Shown one piece after another: positions 18,715-27,370 of a stretch of 64,000 nt of DNA (within the stretch, counting starts at the first letter, position 1; each line of letters starts with the position of its first letter). The notes beneath the pieces were generated by a model, which saw only the letters and a list, made by a program, of their open reading frames with translations, had not been told where the DNA came from and made no database searches. Source of the DNA: Syntrophales bacterium. Lineage in GTDB: Bacteria; Desulfobacterota; Syntrophia; Syntrophales; UBA2210. The translations under genes and the position numbers were made by a program. The stretch covers positions 62,001-126,000 of the forward strand of contig JALNXD010000003.1 of the NCBI GenBank assembly GCA_023230565.1. The letters run 5' to 3'.

Positions 18715-18736
18715 AATGTGAACCCGTCCCCGATTA
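18715..18736. repeat. Dispersed repeat copy on a stop codon
   Basis: One copy of the GGGGACGGGTTCACATT repeat, in minus orientation, preceded on that strand by TAATC. Its TAA (18734-18736) is the stop codon of the neighbouring hydrolase, and its other end borders the hypB remnant, suggesting a recombination or insertion joint. Confidence 0.8.
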
Positions 18737-20002
18737 GAGTCTTTTTGTTTTCATCCATTCGGCAATCTGTGCTGCCGCCTCTTCGCCTGCGTCTTCCTGG
18801 ATAAAATGACCCGCTCCCTCTATTATTGCAGGAGGAGCCACGTTCTTGAAAATTTTTCGCAAATAGGATTCGCTGGGTTTTGTAATGGCATCGGCTCCGC
18901 CCCAGAGAAGGAATACGGGCAGCTCCAATGTCTTCAGAATTTCTATGGCTTGACGATTATCATAGGCTCCCGGCTGATCCGGCCTGATCGGTACCAGGCG
19001 GGGGAAAAGCAGGGCGCACGTCTGGTATTCGCGGGAAGGAAAGGGTGCAGCATATGCTGCTGCTTCTGCATCTGTTAATTTTCGCAGCGTTAATGTGATA
19101 TTCATAAGCCCCGGAAGATCCAGTTCCTTTGATCTTTGAGAAAAAAAACGCCAACTGTCGAATGCCTGATGCGATTTTACTCCTGGTGTAATACCAGTAT
19201 TCATGGCAACCAGCGCTTTGAATCTTTCAGGAATTTCGGCAAGTACCCTCAGACCGATAGAGCCTCCCCAATCCTGGCAAATTAGGGTAATTTTCGTAAG
19301 ATCCAGTTTCTCTATGAAGCGGCGCATCCATCTCACATGAGATTTGTAGGTATACGCATTTGTCAGTACAGGTTTATCTGAACGACCGAATCCAATCAGG
19401 TCGGGAGCGTATACTTCCCCGAATCCTGATAGAGCAGGGATCATCTTGCGGTAAAGAAAACTCCACGTCGGTTCACCATGGAGCATCAAAATCGGATCGC
19501 CGCTGCCACTTTTGACGTAGGCCATCCGGAGACCTTCGATTTCCTGGTAGTGCGGTTCATACGGGAAGTCGGGTAACATCTCAAATCTCTCATCGGGTGT
19601 CCTCAGGACAGATCCTTCCGGCCATGTGAGAAGACGCGCGTTATTTCCCACATGAGCAAGTTTGTTTACAATTTTCGGATCGGCGGCGTGTGTTTCTTCG
19701 CTGAACCATAAAAGAAAATCGAGCAGATCCCGGTTGATTTCATGTTCCGGTGGACGAGGTTCCATGCGGTCCCAATGTCCGTAAATTGTGGCCATTGACG
19801 GGCGGTTTCGCCCGAGATCAGCGAGTTCAATTGCGTACAGGTGCCCATGTTCTGACCGCCAATAGGATATTCCCGACCGTTTCCCAATTGTACTTTCGAG
19901 AGCTTTGGCAATTTCCGGTTTAAAATCAAGTTCCTGTTCCCAGAGAACGGGATCGGGTCTCAAATAGCGCAATTCTTCACTTTCGGGTACGATAAAATTC
20001 AT
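18734..20002 (-). CDS. Alpha/beta hydrolase, haloalkane dehalogenase-like, with N-terminal extension
   Basis: This is a 422-residue alpha/beta hydrolase. Residues about 160-422 match haloalkane dehalogenases: oxyanion segment MLHGEPTWSFLYRKMIP, PDLIGFGRSDKP, nucleophile motif CQDWGG with Asp at 244, an acid candidate in WGGADAITKP, and catalytic His in GAGHFIQED. The Trp next to the nucleophile is the usual halide-binding residue. The first about 150 residues are an extra region not part of the dehalogenase fold, and I do not recognise it. The start overlaps the stop of the upstream hydrolase by ATGA, so the two form an operon. Dehalogenase activity is inferred; related enzymes include epoxide and other hydrolases. 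Confidence 0.85.
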   Translation of the reverse strand: MNFIVPESEELRYLRPDPVLWEQELDFKPEIAKALESTIGKRSGISYWRSEHGHLYAIELADLGRNRPSMATIYGHWDRMEPRPPEHEINRDLLDFLLWFSEETHAADPKIVNKLAHVGNNARLLTWPEGSVLRTPDERFEMLPDFPYEPHYQEIEGLRMAYVKSGSGDPILMLHGEPTWSFLYRKMIPALSGFGEVYAPDLIGFGRSDKPVLTNAYTYKSHVRWMRRFIEKLDLTKITLICQDWGGSIGLRVLAEIPERFKALVAMNTGITPGVKSHQAFDSWRFFSQRSKELDLPGLMNITLTLRKLTDAEAAAYAAPFPSREYQTCALLFPRLVPIRPDQPGAYDNRQAIEILKTLELPVFLLWGGADAITKPSESYLRKIFKNVAPPAIIEGAGHFIQEDAGEEAAAQIAEWMKTKRL

Positions 20003-20916
20003 CGATTTACCTCCTTTTGGCGATTCAGAAATTCGACTATTGCAGCTGCCAGATCGGTGCCCCTGTCATCTTGCAGGAAGTGTTTTGCTTTAGTAAATTC
20101 AATCGGGCCTTCGGCGTGGGGCAGATATTTTTTTAATTCATGCGCATACTCAATAGGAAACACTTCGTCTTCAGGCGCCCATAAAAGCAGAGTTGGTACA
20201 TGGGAAAGTTCGCCTGCGCGCCGTTCCAGCGTTTCCATGTCCTGCCAGCCCCGGTCTCCTTTTCGCACGGGAATCGTGCGTGGCCAAGTGAGCACTACGT
20301 GATCGGAATCTTTCTCATCAAAGACATGGTGATAAGCTCGCGCCTCTTCATCTTTCATACCACGTACCGAAATAGCCGAAGGACCTGCATGAGAAAGGAC
20401 CTTGACTATTTTCTGAAAGTATTGTCCTACAATCGGAGCATGCCATGTAGTCCACGGCCATGGGGAACTGTGAAATTCTCCGAGATATGTAAATGCAAAA
20501 GTATTCATCAATATTAAAGCGGCAAGTCGTTCAATTCGCTGCAGAGCGGCTCCGATTCCCTGGCCGCCTCCCCAATCCTGACCCACGATCACGAATCTCC
20601 TGAGATCCAATTGATCGAGAAGAGAGACGAGGTCGGCAATATGGTGGGCAAACGTGAGGGCGCTGTCTGCTCTAGGATGATCGGAATATCCCGCTCCAAC
20701 CCAATCGGGAGCAATGGCTCTATAGCCTGCTTCTTTCAGGGTCGGGATGAAATCACGATAGAGAAAACCCCACGTGGGATTTCCTGAAAGAAGAAGCACC
20801 GGCTGCGCTTCCGGATCCCCCTCGTCTATGTAGGACATTTTACGGCCATTTACCTGAAGCTTCTTCAATTCCCAGGGGAAGAGGGACTCAAGCCATTTCG
20901 GTTTCGGATATGCCAT
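19999..20916 (-). CDS. Alpha/beta hydrolase, haloalkane dehalogenase-like
   Basis: This is a 305-residue alpha/beta hydrolase from ATG 20916, chosen because AGGAGG stands just upstream; the frame is open to 21012. Family motifs are LSGNPTWGFLYRDFIP, PDWVGAGYSDHP, nucleophile GQDWGGG with Asp at 114, WAPEDEVFPIEYA as acid loop, and His in AKHFLQDD. The HGxP oxyanion motif is altered to SGNP. It is the first gene of a two-gene operon with a second, longer paralogue. Both fit subfamily I haloalkane dehalogenases, but the substrate is unknown. Confidence 0.85.
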   Translation of the reverse strand: MAYPKPKWLESLFPWELKKLQVNGRKMSYIDEGDPEAQPVLLLSGNPTWGFLYRDFIPTLKEAGYRAIAPDWVGAGYSDHPRADSALTFAHHIADLVSLLDQLDLRRFVIVGQDWGGGQGIGAALQRIERLAALILMNTFAFTYLGEFHSSPWPWTTWHAPIVGQYFQKIVKVLSHAGPSAISVRGMKDEEARAYHHVFDEKDSDHVVLTWPRTIPVRKGDRGWQDMETLERRAGELSHVPTLLLWAPEDEVFPIEYAHELKKYLPHAEGPIEFTKAKHFLQDDRGTDLAAAIVEFLNRQKEVNR

Positions 20917-21698
20917 TCTTTCCTCCTTTTTTCTGAAATGCTGCAAATCGAATGGTGATGTATATGGTGAACGATGAATTCGTTCATATTGAAAGAAGGG
21001 TCTTTTATACACTGGTTGAAATTAACGTTACACGGCCGATTTTGTCAAGTGGAAGATGCTAATTGCGAGAAAAAGAAGCTATAGAGGCAGCACGTATTTC
21101 TAAGGCTGAAAGTGAATTGCCGATAAAATAGCTTCAGAAGATATTGAGGACTAAAGTCTATGCCCCTTTCAACCATGGTCACCTTGTAAACATTCAAAAA
21201 ACATACTATATTATTTAATAGTTTTGTTACAACAGGTATTGTTCTTTCTCCCCGGCCTGTGCGGAGCATTGAATCTGGTATCACTTATACGTTATGGGCG
21301 GAAGCGTGATCCGGGCAAAGAGAAAGGCGTAATGCATCCAAGACCTTTAAAGTAAAGTGATGCAACAGCTCGTTTTTCTGACTTGGGCGGTATGAGATAC
21401 TATCCGCGAATGAACTTCTTTTCAGTACCATCTCGTGCGACCGTCCCGGAGAGCTCGTGCTTTGCACTCAATATAGCCGGGACGGGCGCTTCGCATCGAC
21501 GGCACGGGACCAGAAATACAGCTCATTCGCGGCCATAAATCTCATGAATGTAAATATATAAAGAACAAGTGTGTGAAAGGGTTATTCACTTTCACGTATA
21601 GTTTCGGCGGAGTCGGCATGAGAAGCGTTTTACGAACCGCCTTATTCTAATATTTACAACACTCATGGAAATTTCATTTTTTTCTGCGTGAGGTAGCA
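20917..21698. other. Long intergenic region (about 780 bases)
   Basis: No convincing gene is seen between the divergent hydrolase operon and pntAA. Short open frames on both strands lack ribosome-binding sites and recognisable motifs. Part of the region (about 21.05-21.15 kb) reads like decayed coding sequence on the plus strand but cannot be assigned. The only structured element is the hairpin at 21441-21485. Confidence 0.4.
21441..21485. other. Two-level hairpin in the intergenic region
   Basis: CCGTCCCGG (21441-21449) pairs with CCGGGACGG (21477-21485), enclosing a second small hairpin GTGC-TTT-GCAC. The GC-rich stem in an AT-rich spacer suggests a REP-like element or structured RNA upstream of the transhydrogenase operon. 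Confidence 0.4.
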
Positions 21699-22835
21699 AT
21701 GAATATTGCCGTTCCTAAAGAATATTATCCGGGCGAAAACCGTGTTCCCATGATCCCGGCCAATGTGAAAAAAATTGCAGCGCGCGGTGGAAAAACCATG
21801 ATCGAGAAAGGCATGGGCGCATCGGCAGGGTTTTCCGATGAAGAGTATAGGAATGCAGGGGCTCAGGTTACGGAAAACAGGAGAGAATTGCTTTCCCGGG
21901 CCGATATGGTTCTGAGGGTTCGAAAGCCGCCGCTTGAAGAAATAGAGATATTAAGGCCGGGATGTATTCACATCAGCTATCTCGATCCGTTCAATGAAAA
22001 AAAACTGCTTCTGAAATTTATCTCCCGAAGTATAAGTGCGATCAGTATGGAAATGATACCCCGGATCACACGGGCTCAAAAACTGGATGCCCTCAGTTCT
22101 CAAGCAAGTCTTGCAGGGTATGTCGCTGTTATTCTTGCCGCTGACCGCCTGAATCGAATTTTTCCGCTGCTCATGACGCCGGCGGGAACGTTGTCACCGG
22201 CAAGAGTATTTGTGATAGGGGCAGGGGTTGCAGGTCTTCAGGCAATCGCTACGGCAAAAAGACTGGGAGGCCGGATAGAAGCCTTCGATACACGGCCTGC
22301 CGTTGCCGAAGAAGTCCGGTCACTGGGTGCTAAATTTATCCAGATAGATATTGGAGAAACAGGACAGACGAAGGAAGGCTATGCAAAAGCTCTTACGGAG
22401 CAGCAGCTTGAAGTTCAGCGCCTGGAAATGAAGAAACATTGCGCAGTTTCGGACGTTGTTATTACTACTGCCCAGGTATTCGGTTCAAAGGCGCCCCGGA
22501 TTATCACGGCTGATATGATAGACGGCATGAAAAAGGGGAGCATCATTGTTGATCTGGCGGTCGAAAGCGGTGGCAATGTCGAGGGTTCGGAAGCAGGCAG
22601 AGAAGTTGAATTTAAAGGTGTCAAAATCATCGGACTTGAAAATCTTCCCGGTCGCGTCGCGTTTCATGCAAGTCTTATGTATTCGAACAATCTCACGAAC
22701 CTTATCCTTGAATTCTGGGATGATGATGCGAAAAGGATGGTTTTGCCTCTTGATGATGAAATCATAAAAGGATGTGTGGTAAGCCACGAAAAAAGGATAA
22801 TCAACGAGCGTCTGAGAAGCTTTATAGAGAGGTGA
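21699..22835 (+). CDS. pntAA: NAD(P) transhydrogenase subunit alpha part 1 (domain I)
   Basis: This 378-residue protein is domain I of proton-translocating transhydrogenase, the NAD(H)-binding cytoplasmic part, also related to alanine dehydrogenase. It shows PKEYYPGENRVPMIP at the N-terminus, the DALSSQASLAGY segment, and the nucleotide-binding IGAGVAGLQAIATAKRLG. GAGGT lies 4 bases before the ATG. The alpha subunit is split into two genes, as in Rhodospirillum rubrum, and the other two parts follow immediately, so the full enzyme is encoded. The enzyme couples hydride transfer from NADH to NADP+ with proton influx. Confidence 0.95.
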   Translation: MNIAVPKEYYPGENRVPMIPANVKKIAARGGKTMIEKGMGASAGFSDEEYRNAGAQVTENRRELLSRADMVLRVRKPPLEEIEILRPGCIHISYLDPFNEKKLLLKFISRSISAISMEMIPRITRAQKLDALSSQASLAGYVAVILAADRLNRIFPLLMTPAGTLSPARVFVIGAGVAGLQAIATAKRLGGRIEAFDTRPAVAEEVRSLGAKFIQIDIGETGQTKEGYAKALTEQQLEVQRLEMKKHCAVSDVVITTAQVFGSKAPRIITADMIDGMKKGSIIVDLAVESGGNVEGSEAGREVEFKGVKIIGLENLPGRVAFHASLMYSNNLTNLILEFWDDDAKRMVLPLDDEIIKGCVVSHEKRIINERLRSFIER

Positions 22836-22841
22836 TGTTAT

Positions 22842-23153
22842 ATGGATCCGAGTGTATGCCGCGATGCCTGTCTGGTTACTATGCTGCTTGTGCTTGTATT
22901 GGCTGTTTTTCTGGGATTTGAGGTGATTTCAAAAGTTCCTTCGCGCCTTCATACCCCGCTTATGTCAGGGGCAAACGCCATCTCGGGCATAACGCTGGTA
23001 GGTGCAGTTATTACCGTGGGTGCGGCCGAAACCACGTTTGCGACTGTCTTGGGAACGCTGGCTGTTATATTTGCTACGATCAATGTGATCGGAGGATATA
23101 CGGTGACTGACAGAATGCTTGGAATGTTTAAAACAAAGGAAAAGAAAAAGTAA
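22842..23153 (+). CDS. pntAB: NAD(P) transhydrogenase subunit alpha part 2 (membrane)
   Basis: This is a 103-residue membrane protein with three predicted helices and the family stretch VPSRLHTPLMSGANAISGI. It supplies the alpha-side membrane helices of transhydrogenase domain II. It starts 6 bases after pntAA and ends directly at the pntB start codon, so the three genes form one operon. Confidence 0.94.
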   Translation: MDPSVCRDACLVTMLLVLVLAVFLGFEVISKVPSRLHTPLMSGANAISGITLVGAVITVGAAETTFATVLGTLAVIFATINVIGGYTVTDRMLGMFKTKEKKK

Positions 23154-24533
23154 ATGGACCGGATCCTTCTGATTAATCTTGTCTATATTGTGGCTGCAGT
23201 CTTGTTTATAATCGGCCTTAAGATGCTTACTTCTCAGGAGCACGCACGGAGAGGGAACCTGATTTCATCTGCCGGTATGTTTCTGGCTGTTGTGATAACC
23301 CTCATTGGAGGGGAAATCATTGCATTTCACTGGATAATCATAGGAGTAATAGCCGGCGGCATCATCGGCGGGTTCGCTGCCCGTTTTGTAAAAATGACGC
23401 AGATGCCGGAGATGGTAGCTCTTTTTAACGGGTTTGGCGGAATAGCCAGTTTGCTGGTAGGTTGGGGGGCATATCATTCCGGCTCGGAAAGAGATCTTTT
23501 TACCATGACTACAACGTTTCTCGCCGTACTAATCGGAGGAGTGACGTTCACGGGCAGTATGACAGCTTGGGGAAAATTGTCTGGGGCGGTAACTGGAAAG
23601 CCGGTACTGTTCAGAGGGCAGATGATAGTAAACGGAATTCTTTTTGTCATAATTCTCCTTTCAGGCGCCTTGTTTTTAATGACTCCGTGGGCAGACTACT
23701 CTTTTTTTGCGGTTCTTGTTGTATGTTCCCTTATTCTGGGCGTCATGGCAGTAATCCCCATCGGGGGAGCCGATATGCCCGTGGTTATCTCGTTACTGAA
23801 CAGCTATTCCGGTATTGCGGCGTGTGCGGCGGGATTCGCCATCGGGAACAATATTTTGATTGTCTCGGGAGCTCTCGTAGGTGCCAGCGGGCTTATCCTT
23901 ACGAATGTCATGTGCAAGGCAATGAACCGCTCTCTCGGGAATGTGCTTTTTGGCGGCTTCGGGGCAGTAAAAGAAGTAAAAAAGGCGGCAGGCGGCAGAG
24001 GTGAAGTAAAACCGGTTTCAGCTCAGGATGCATACTATATTCTTGAAGCAGCCGAGTCGGTCGTCTTTGTTCCCGGATACGGAATGGCCGTAGCTCAGGC
24101 ACAGCATGCATTGAGGGAATTGGGCGAAATACTGGAGGAGAACGGCGCCGAGGTCCGGTACGCCATACATCCTGTAGCAGGCCGTATGCCCGGTCACATG
24201 AATGTGCTTTTAGCGGAAGCCGATGTTCCTTATGAGAAGCTCATCGAAATGGATGAGATTAACCGTTCTATTGCCAGTGTCGATGTGTGTGTGGTGGTTG
24301 GCGCCAACGACGTGGTAAACCCTGCGGCACGAGAAGACAGAAACAGCTCTATTTATGGAATGCCGATCATCAATGCCGATGCCGCTCATACTGTTATTGT
24401 TCTTAAAAGATCATTGTCTCCAGGATTTGCCGGCATTGATAATCCTCTCTTTATCAAACCGAATACCCGCATGCTTTTCGGCGATGCAAAATCAAGTATA
24501 GAAACTTTAACAGCTGAATTCAAGCAGACCTGA
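23154..24533 (+). CDS. pntB: NAD(P) transhydrogenase subunit beta
   Basis: This 459-residue beta subunit has an N-terminal part with about nine membrane helices forming the proton channel with PntAB, and a C-terminal domain III that binds NADP(H). Domain III marks are VPGYGMAVAQAQHALREL, HPVAGRMPGHMNVLLAEA, VVVGANDVVNPAAR and KRSLSPGFAGIDNPLF. The start codon follows the pntAB stop with no gap. Length and motifs are complete. Confidence 0.96.
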   Translation: MDRILLINLVYIVAAVLFIIGLKMLTSQEHARRGNLISSAGMFLAVVITLIGGEIIAFHWIIIGVIAGGIIGGFAARFVKMTQMPEMVALFNGFGGIASLLVGWGAYHSGSERDLFTMTTTFLAVLIGGVTFTGSMTAWGKLSGAVTGKPVLFRGQMIVNGILFVIILLSGALFLMTPWADYSFFAVLVVCSLILGVMAVIPIGGADMPVVISLLNSYSGIAACAAGFAIGNNILIVSGALVGASGLILTNVMCKAMNRSLGNVLFGGFGAVKEVKKAAGGRGEVKPVSAQDAYYILEAAESVVFVPGYGMAVAQAQHALRELGEILEENGAEVRYAIHPVAGRMPGHMNVLLAEADVPYEKLIEMDEINRSIASVDVCVVVGANDVVNPAAREDRNSSIYGMPIINADAAHTVIVLKRSLSPGFAGIDNPLFIKPNTRMLFGDAKSSIETLTAEFKQT

Positions 24534-25044
24534 AAATATTTTAAAAATCAATCTTCTTGAAAATAGCGTAAATTTTATCTTTTGTACGACTTTGGTTGCT
24601 CAATCCACTCCAACGGATAATTGTGCATGATATCAGGCGATGGTATTTTATATGCATTATGTGAACGCGGGGGATTCACATCAATGTAAAGAGGGAAGGG
24701 ACCAAATGAGTGTTACCGAAAATTGTGATTGTGCAGACCTTCAATCAAAAACCGAAGAAAAGGAAGAACATCCTGTTTTAATGCTATTTCGCACTACTTC
24801 AAAGGACCGGAAATGTTTCCTCGGGCGCTTTCTCCTGACGAGGAAATACTTTATTCTACAATAAAAAAGTATTTTGAGTGAATTCGAATTTTGCAGTTGC
24901 GGCTGTTCCCTGGCGACAGGCTTTGCTCGTGCAGCATTGATACTCTTTGACACTTTTATTAACTCTCTTTTTTTGCAGGGAAAGGAAAGAGCGAATCTTT
25001 CCGTGCAGAAAAGATTTTTTGATTAACAATAAAGGAGAGTTCAT
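24534..25044. other. Intergenic region with one weak small ORF
   Basis: This 510-base spacer separates pntB from the glycogen-binding gene. The only candidate gene is a 52-residue frame from ATG 24706 to 24864, preceded by GGGAAGGG. It is Cys- and charge-rich at the start, has no recognisable motif, and may be spurious. No promoter or terminator could be defined. Confidence 0.3.
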
Positions 25045-25353
25045 ATGAGCCTGAAGAAGAAATATCTTACATCGAAAAATATATGCAAGGTTACGTTTCA
25101 TTTATCCGGCAAAGCCGTGGCAAATGGAGAGCTCGTGAATCTGGTAGGCGATTTCAATGGTTGGAATCAGGAAGCTTTTCCCATGAAAAAATTAAAAAAC
25201 GGTGATTTCAGCATTACTGTAGATCTTGTGCCGGGGCACGCATATGAATTTAGATATTTGATCGATAAAACCCGGTGGGAAAATGACTGGTGTGCCGACA
25301 GATACAGTCCGAGTCAGTTTCCTTACTGTGACAACTCGGTAGTGGAAATATAA
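25045..25353 (+). CDS. Stand-alone glycogen-binding (CBM48 / AMPK-beta-like) domain protein
   Basis: This is a 102-residue protein made of a single early-set/CBM48 fold, as found in glycogen-branching enzymes and AMPK beta subunits. Key features are VTFHLSGKAVANGELVNLVGDF, then NGWNQEAFPMKKLKNGDF, the YEFRYLIDKTRWENDW strand, and a DNSVVEI end. The Trp residues correspond to carbohydrate-contacting positions. AAAGGAG precedes the ATG. No catalytic domain is present. The phosphofructokinase gene follows 113 bases downstream, so a role in sensing or tethering glycogen metabolism is possible but inferred. Confidence 0.85.
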   Translation: MSLKKKYLTSKNICKVTFHLSGKAVANGELVNLVGDFNGWNQEAFPMKKLKNGDFSITVDLVPGHAYEFRYLIDKTRWENDWCADRYSPSQFPYCDNSVVEI

Positions 25354-25466
25354 AGAGAAAAAATCCCCCGAAGGCGCTTGTTTCGCGTGGCAGGAGAAAA
25401 CCAGGTGTCGCGGACATTGAACGTGTATAGTGGCGTTTCTGTAAAAGCCGCTCAAGGGTGAATATA

Positions 25467-26690
25467 ATGGCGAGAACTACGAAAAGAATAGGAATATTAA
25501 CAGGCGGAGGGGATTGCCCGGGGCTGAATCCTGCCATCAAATGGGTAGTGAATACGGCTCTGGATGAACGTACCGGGTCGACAAAAAAAGTTCGCTTTGA
25601 AGTTCTCGGAATTCGCGAAGGATGGCGGGGTTTATCAGATATATTCATTGCATCGGCGGAAGACTGCAAAAAGTACACTGTAGCTCTGAATGAAGATGTA
25701 GTGAGAACCTGGGATAGATTCGGAGGCACAATGCTTGGAACCTCGAGAACAAATCCATTCGATCCCGGGAATGATCGCAGCGAACAGTTACTTTATAATC
25801 TGCAGCATCTCAATATAGATTATCTTGTGGCCATAGGAGGAGAAGACACGCTGGGTGTTGCCCACACCCTGAATCAAATGGGAATAAAGGTTATCGGTAT
25901 TCCGAAAACAATTGACAATGATCTGATGGGTACTGATTACAGCCTGGGTTTTGAATCGGCTGTACAGATTATCACAGAAGAAATTGACCGTCTGAGGACT
26001 ACGGCCGGATCTCACAAGCGTATATTCGTTGTGGAAACTATGGGGAGACATTCAGGCTGGCTCGCACTGGAAGGTGGCGAAGCTAGTGGAGCCTATATTA
26101 TACTTATTCCTGAATATGATTTTGAAGTCGAACGCATAAAGGAACTTGTAGAAGAGGGAGTAGAACGCGGGCATAGATATGCAATAATTGTCGTTGCCGA
26201 GGGTGCAAAACCGAAGGGCAGTGATTTATTTGTAAGAAGCAGTCAGATAGACGGATTCGGTCATGTGGCGCTGGGCGGAATCGGTGAATTTTTGGCATGC
26301 AAAATTGAGAAGGATACCGGGCTGGAGACACGCTCTGTGGTCTTGAGCCATCTTCAGAGGGGAGGTACTCCCACTTCTTACGACAGGAGAATGGGACGCT
26401 ATTTTGCAATTGCCGCAGTTGATCTCATTTTAAAAGAAGATTTTGACAGAATGGTGAGTTATCAGAAAGGCATTATTTCATCGGTGCCTCTGAAAGAAGC
26501 CGTAGGAAAAACCAAGAAAGTCAATATAAAACGATATTATGATACAAAGCTCTACAATGGAACAAGAACCATGCTTCTGGATCATCTAGGCCAGAATGGC
26601 GGAGGAAATAATACATTGAATAAACTTACCTACAGCATTATAAACGGCAATGAAAAGAGAAAAAGCTCATTCTGGGGCTTTTTCCGCTGA
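25467..26690 (+). CDS. 6-phosphofructokinase, pyrophosphate-type signature
   Basis: This is a 407-residue phosphofructokinase. The start at ATG 25467 is preferred to the GTG at 25458 because AAGGGTG lies just before it. The N-terminus has GILTGGGDCPGLNPAIKW. Two specificity positions point to pyrophosphate as donor: GGEDTLG has Asp where ATP enzymes have Gly (GGDGS), and PKTIDND has Lys where ATP enzymes have Gly. MGRHSGWLALEGG completes the sugar-phosphate site. The PPi enzyme is reversible and saves ATP in anaerobes. The neighbouring glycogen-binding gene supports a role in storage carbon use. Confidence 0.88.
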   Translation: MARTTKRIGILTGGGDCPGLNPAIKWVVNTALDERTGSTKKVRFEVLGIREGWRGLSDIFIASAEDCKKYTVALNEDVVRTWDRFGGTMLGTSRTNPFDPGNDRSEQLLYNLQHLNIDYLVAIGGEDTLGVAHTLNQMGIKVIGIPKTIDNDLMGTDYSLGFESAVQIITEEIDRLRTTAGSHKRIFVVETMGRHSGWLALEGGEASGAYIILIPEYDFEVERIKELVEEGVERGHRYAIIVVAEGAKPKGSDLFVRSSQIDGFGHVALGGIGEFLACKIEKDTGLETRSVVLSHLQRGGTPTSYDRRMGRYFAIAAVDLILKEDFDRMVSYQKGIISSVPLKEAVGKTKKVNIKRYYDTKLYNGTRTMLLDHLGQNGGGNNTLNKLTYSIINGNEKRKSSFWGFFR

Positions 26691-26734
26691 CACTTCGTGA
26701 TACAGAAGCTCGCGTATCAGATGATTTCGTAAAA

Positions 26735-27067
26735 TTAACATTCCGATTCAGGCGTCTTTCTTAACCTGTCAAAGGCATGGCGCAGTGCCATAAGTGGATG
26801 GAGCCTGATCATTTTTGGTCCTGAATGCCGCATTACGGCTCGTATCTTTTCTTTCATACTTTTTTTATAGCAATGGACGGGACATTTCGCACAAGTTGTT
26901 TTTGATTCCTGAAAGGGGCAACGCAGGAGCCGTTCAGTTGCATAAGAGAGTAAATCTTCACACTCATGACATAAAGTACCATCAGCATGATGCCAGTCCC
27001 GGCACCAGATAACGATCATTTTCTCTATCGTTCTTATTTCTCTTTTGACTCGAGGGCCGGGGTTCAT
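26735..27067 (-). CDS. Nitrous oxide-stimulated promoter family protein
   Basis: This 110-residue protein belongs to the small Cys-rich family annotated as nitrous oxide-stimulated promoter protein. The pattern is KREIRTIEKM, then HHADGTLCHECEDLLSYA, RCPFQESKTTCAKCPVHCY and REKIRAVMRHSGPKM in closely matching form. The six or more cysteines suggest zinc or iron-sulfur binding. Its molecular function is not established in the family. It is convergent with phosphofructokinase. Confidence 0.8.
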   Translation of the reverse strand: MNPGPRVKREIRTIEKMIVIWCRDWHHADGTLCHECEDLLSYATERLLRCPFQESKTTCAKCPVHCYKKSMKEKIRAVMRHSGPKMIRLHPLMALRHAFDRLRKTPESEC

Positions 27068-27370
27068 GAAGCGTTCCTTTATAGATATAAAATGTCAATG
27101 GCACGAATTGGAGATTACGTCAAGGAGGCTGCCCGGAACAAAGAATAAATATTTCTATACAAATCTTTGGCAATATGGTAAATGCTTCTTCCTTTTTCCG
27201 GTAAAGAGGTTCTAATTTCTTGCTTTTTCGATTCCGTCGGCTTTTCTGAAGCACTGTGGCGTTTCCATCCTGAAAATATCAAAGGCAAAATAACGGAATG
27301 AAGACCGGAAAAAAATGTGCCGGTGTGCAATCCAAGGAAAAAGAAAACACGTAATGTATGAGGTTTTTAA
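27068..27370. other. Intergenic region before prfC
   Basis: About 300 AT-rich bases between divergent genes. I see no open frame with a ribosome-binding site, no clear promoter pair and no repeat. Confidence 0.3.

Noticed and set aside
21045..21467. Two minus-strand ORFs of 60-79 residues in the long spacer
   Set aside because: No recognisable domain, no ribosome-binding site, unlike the neighbouring genes in composition.
26691..26734. Short inverted repeat TGATAC/GTATCA after phosphofructokinase
   Set aside because: Only 6 bp with no T run; too weak to call a terminator.
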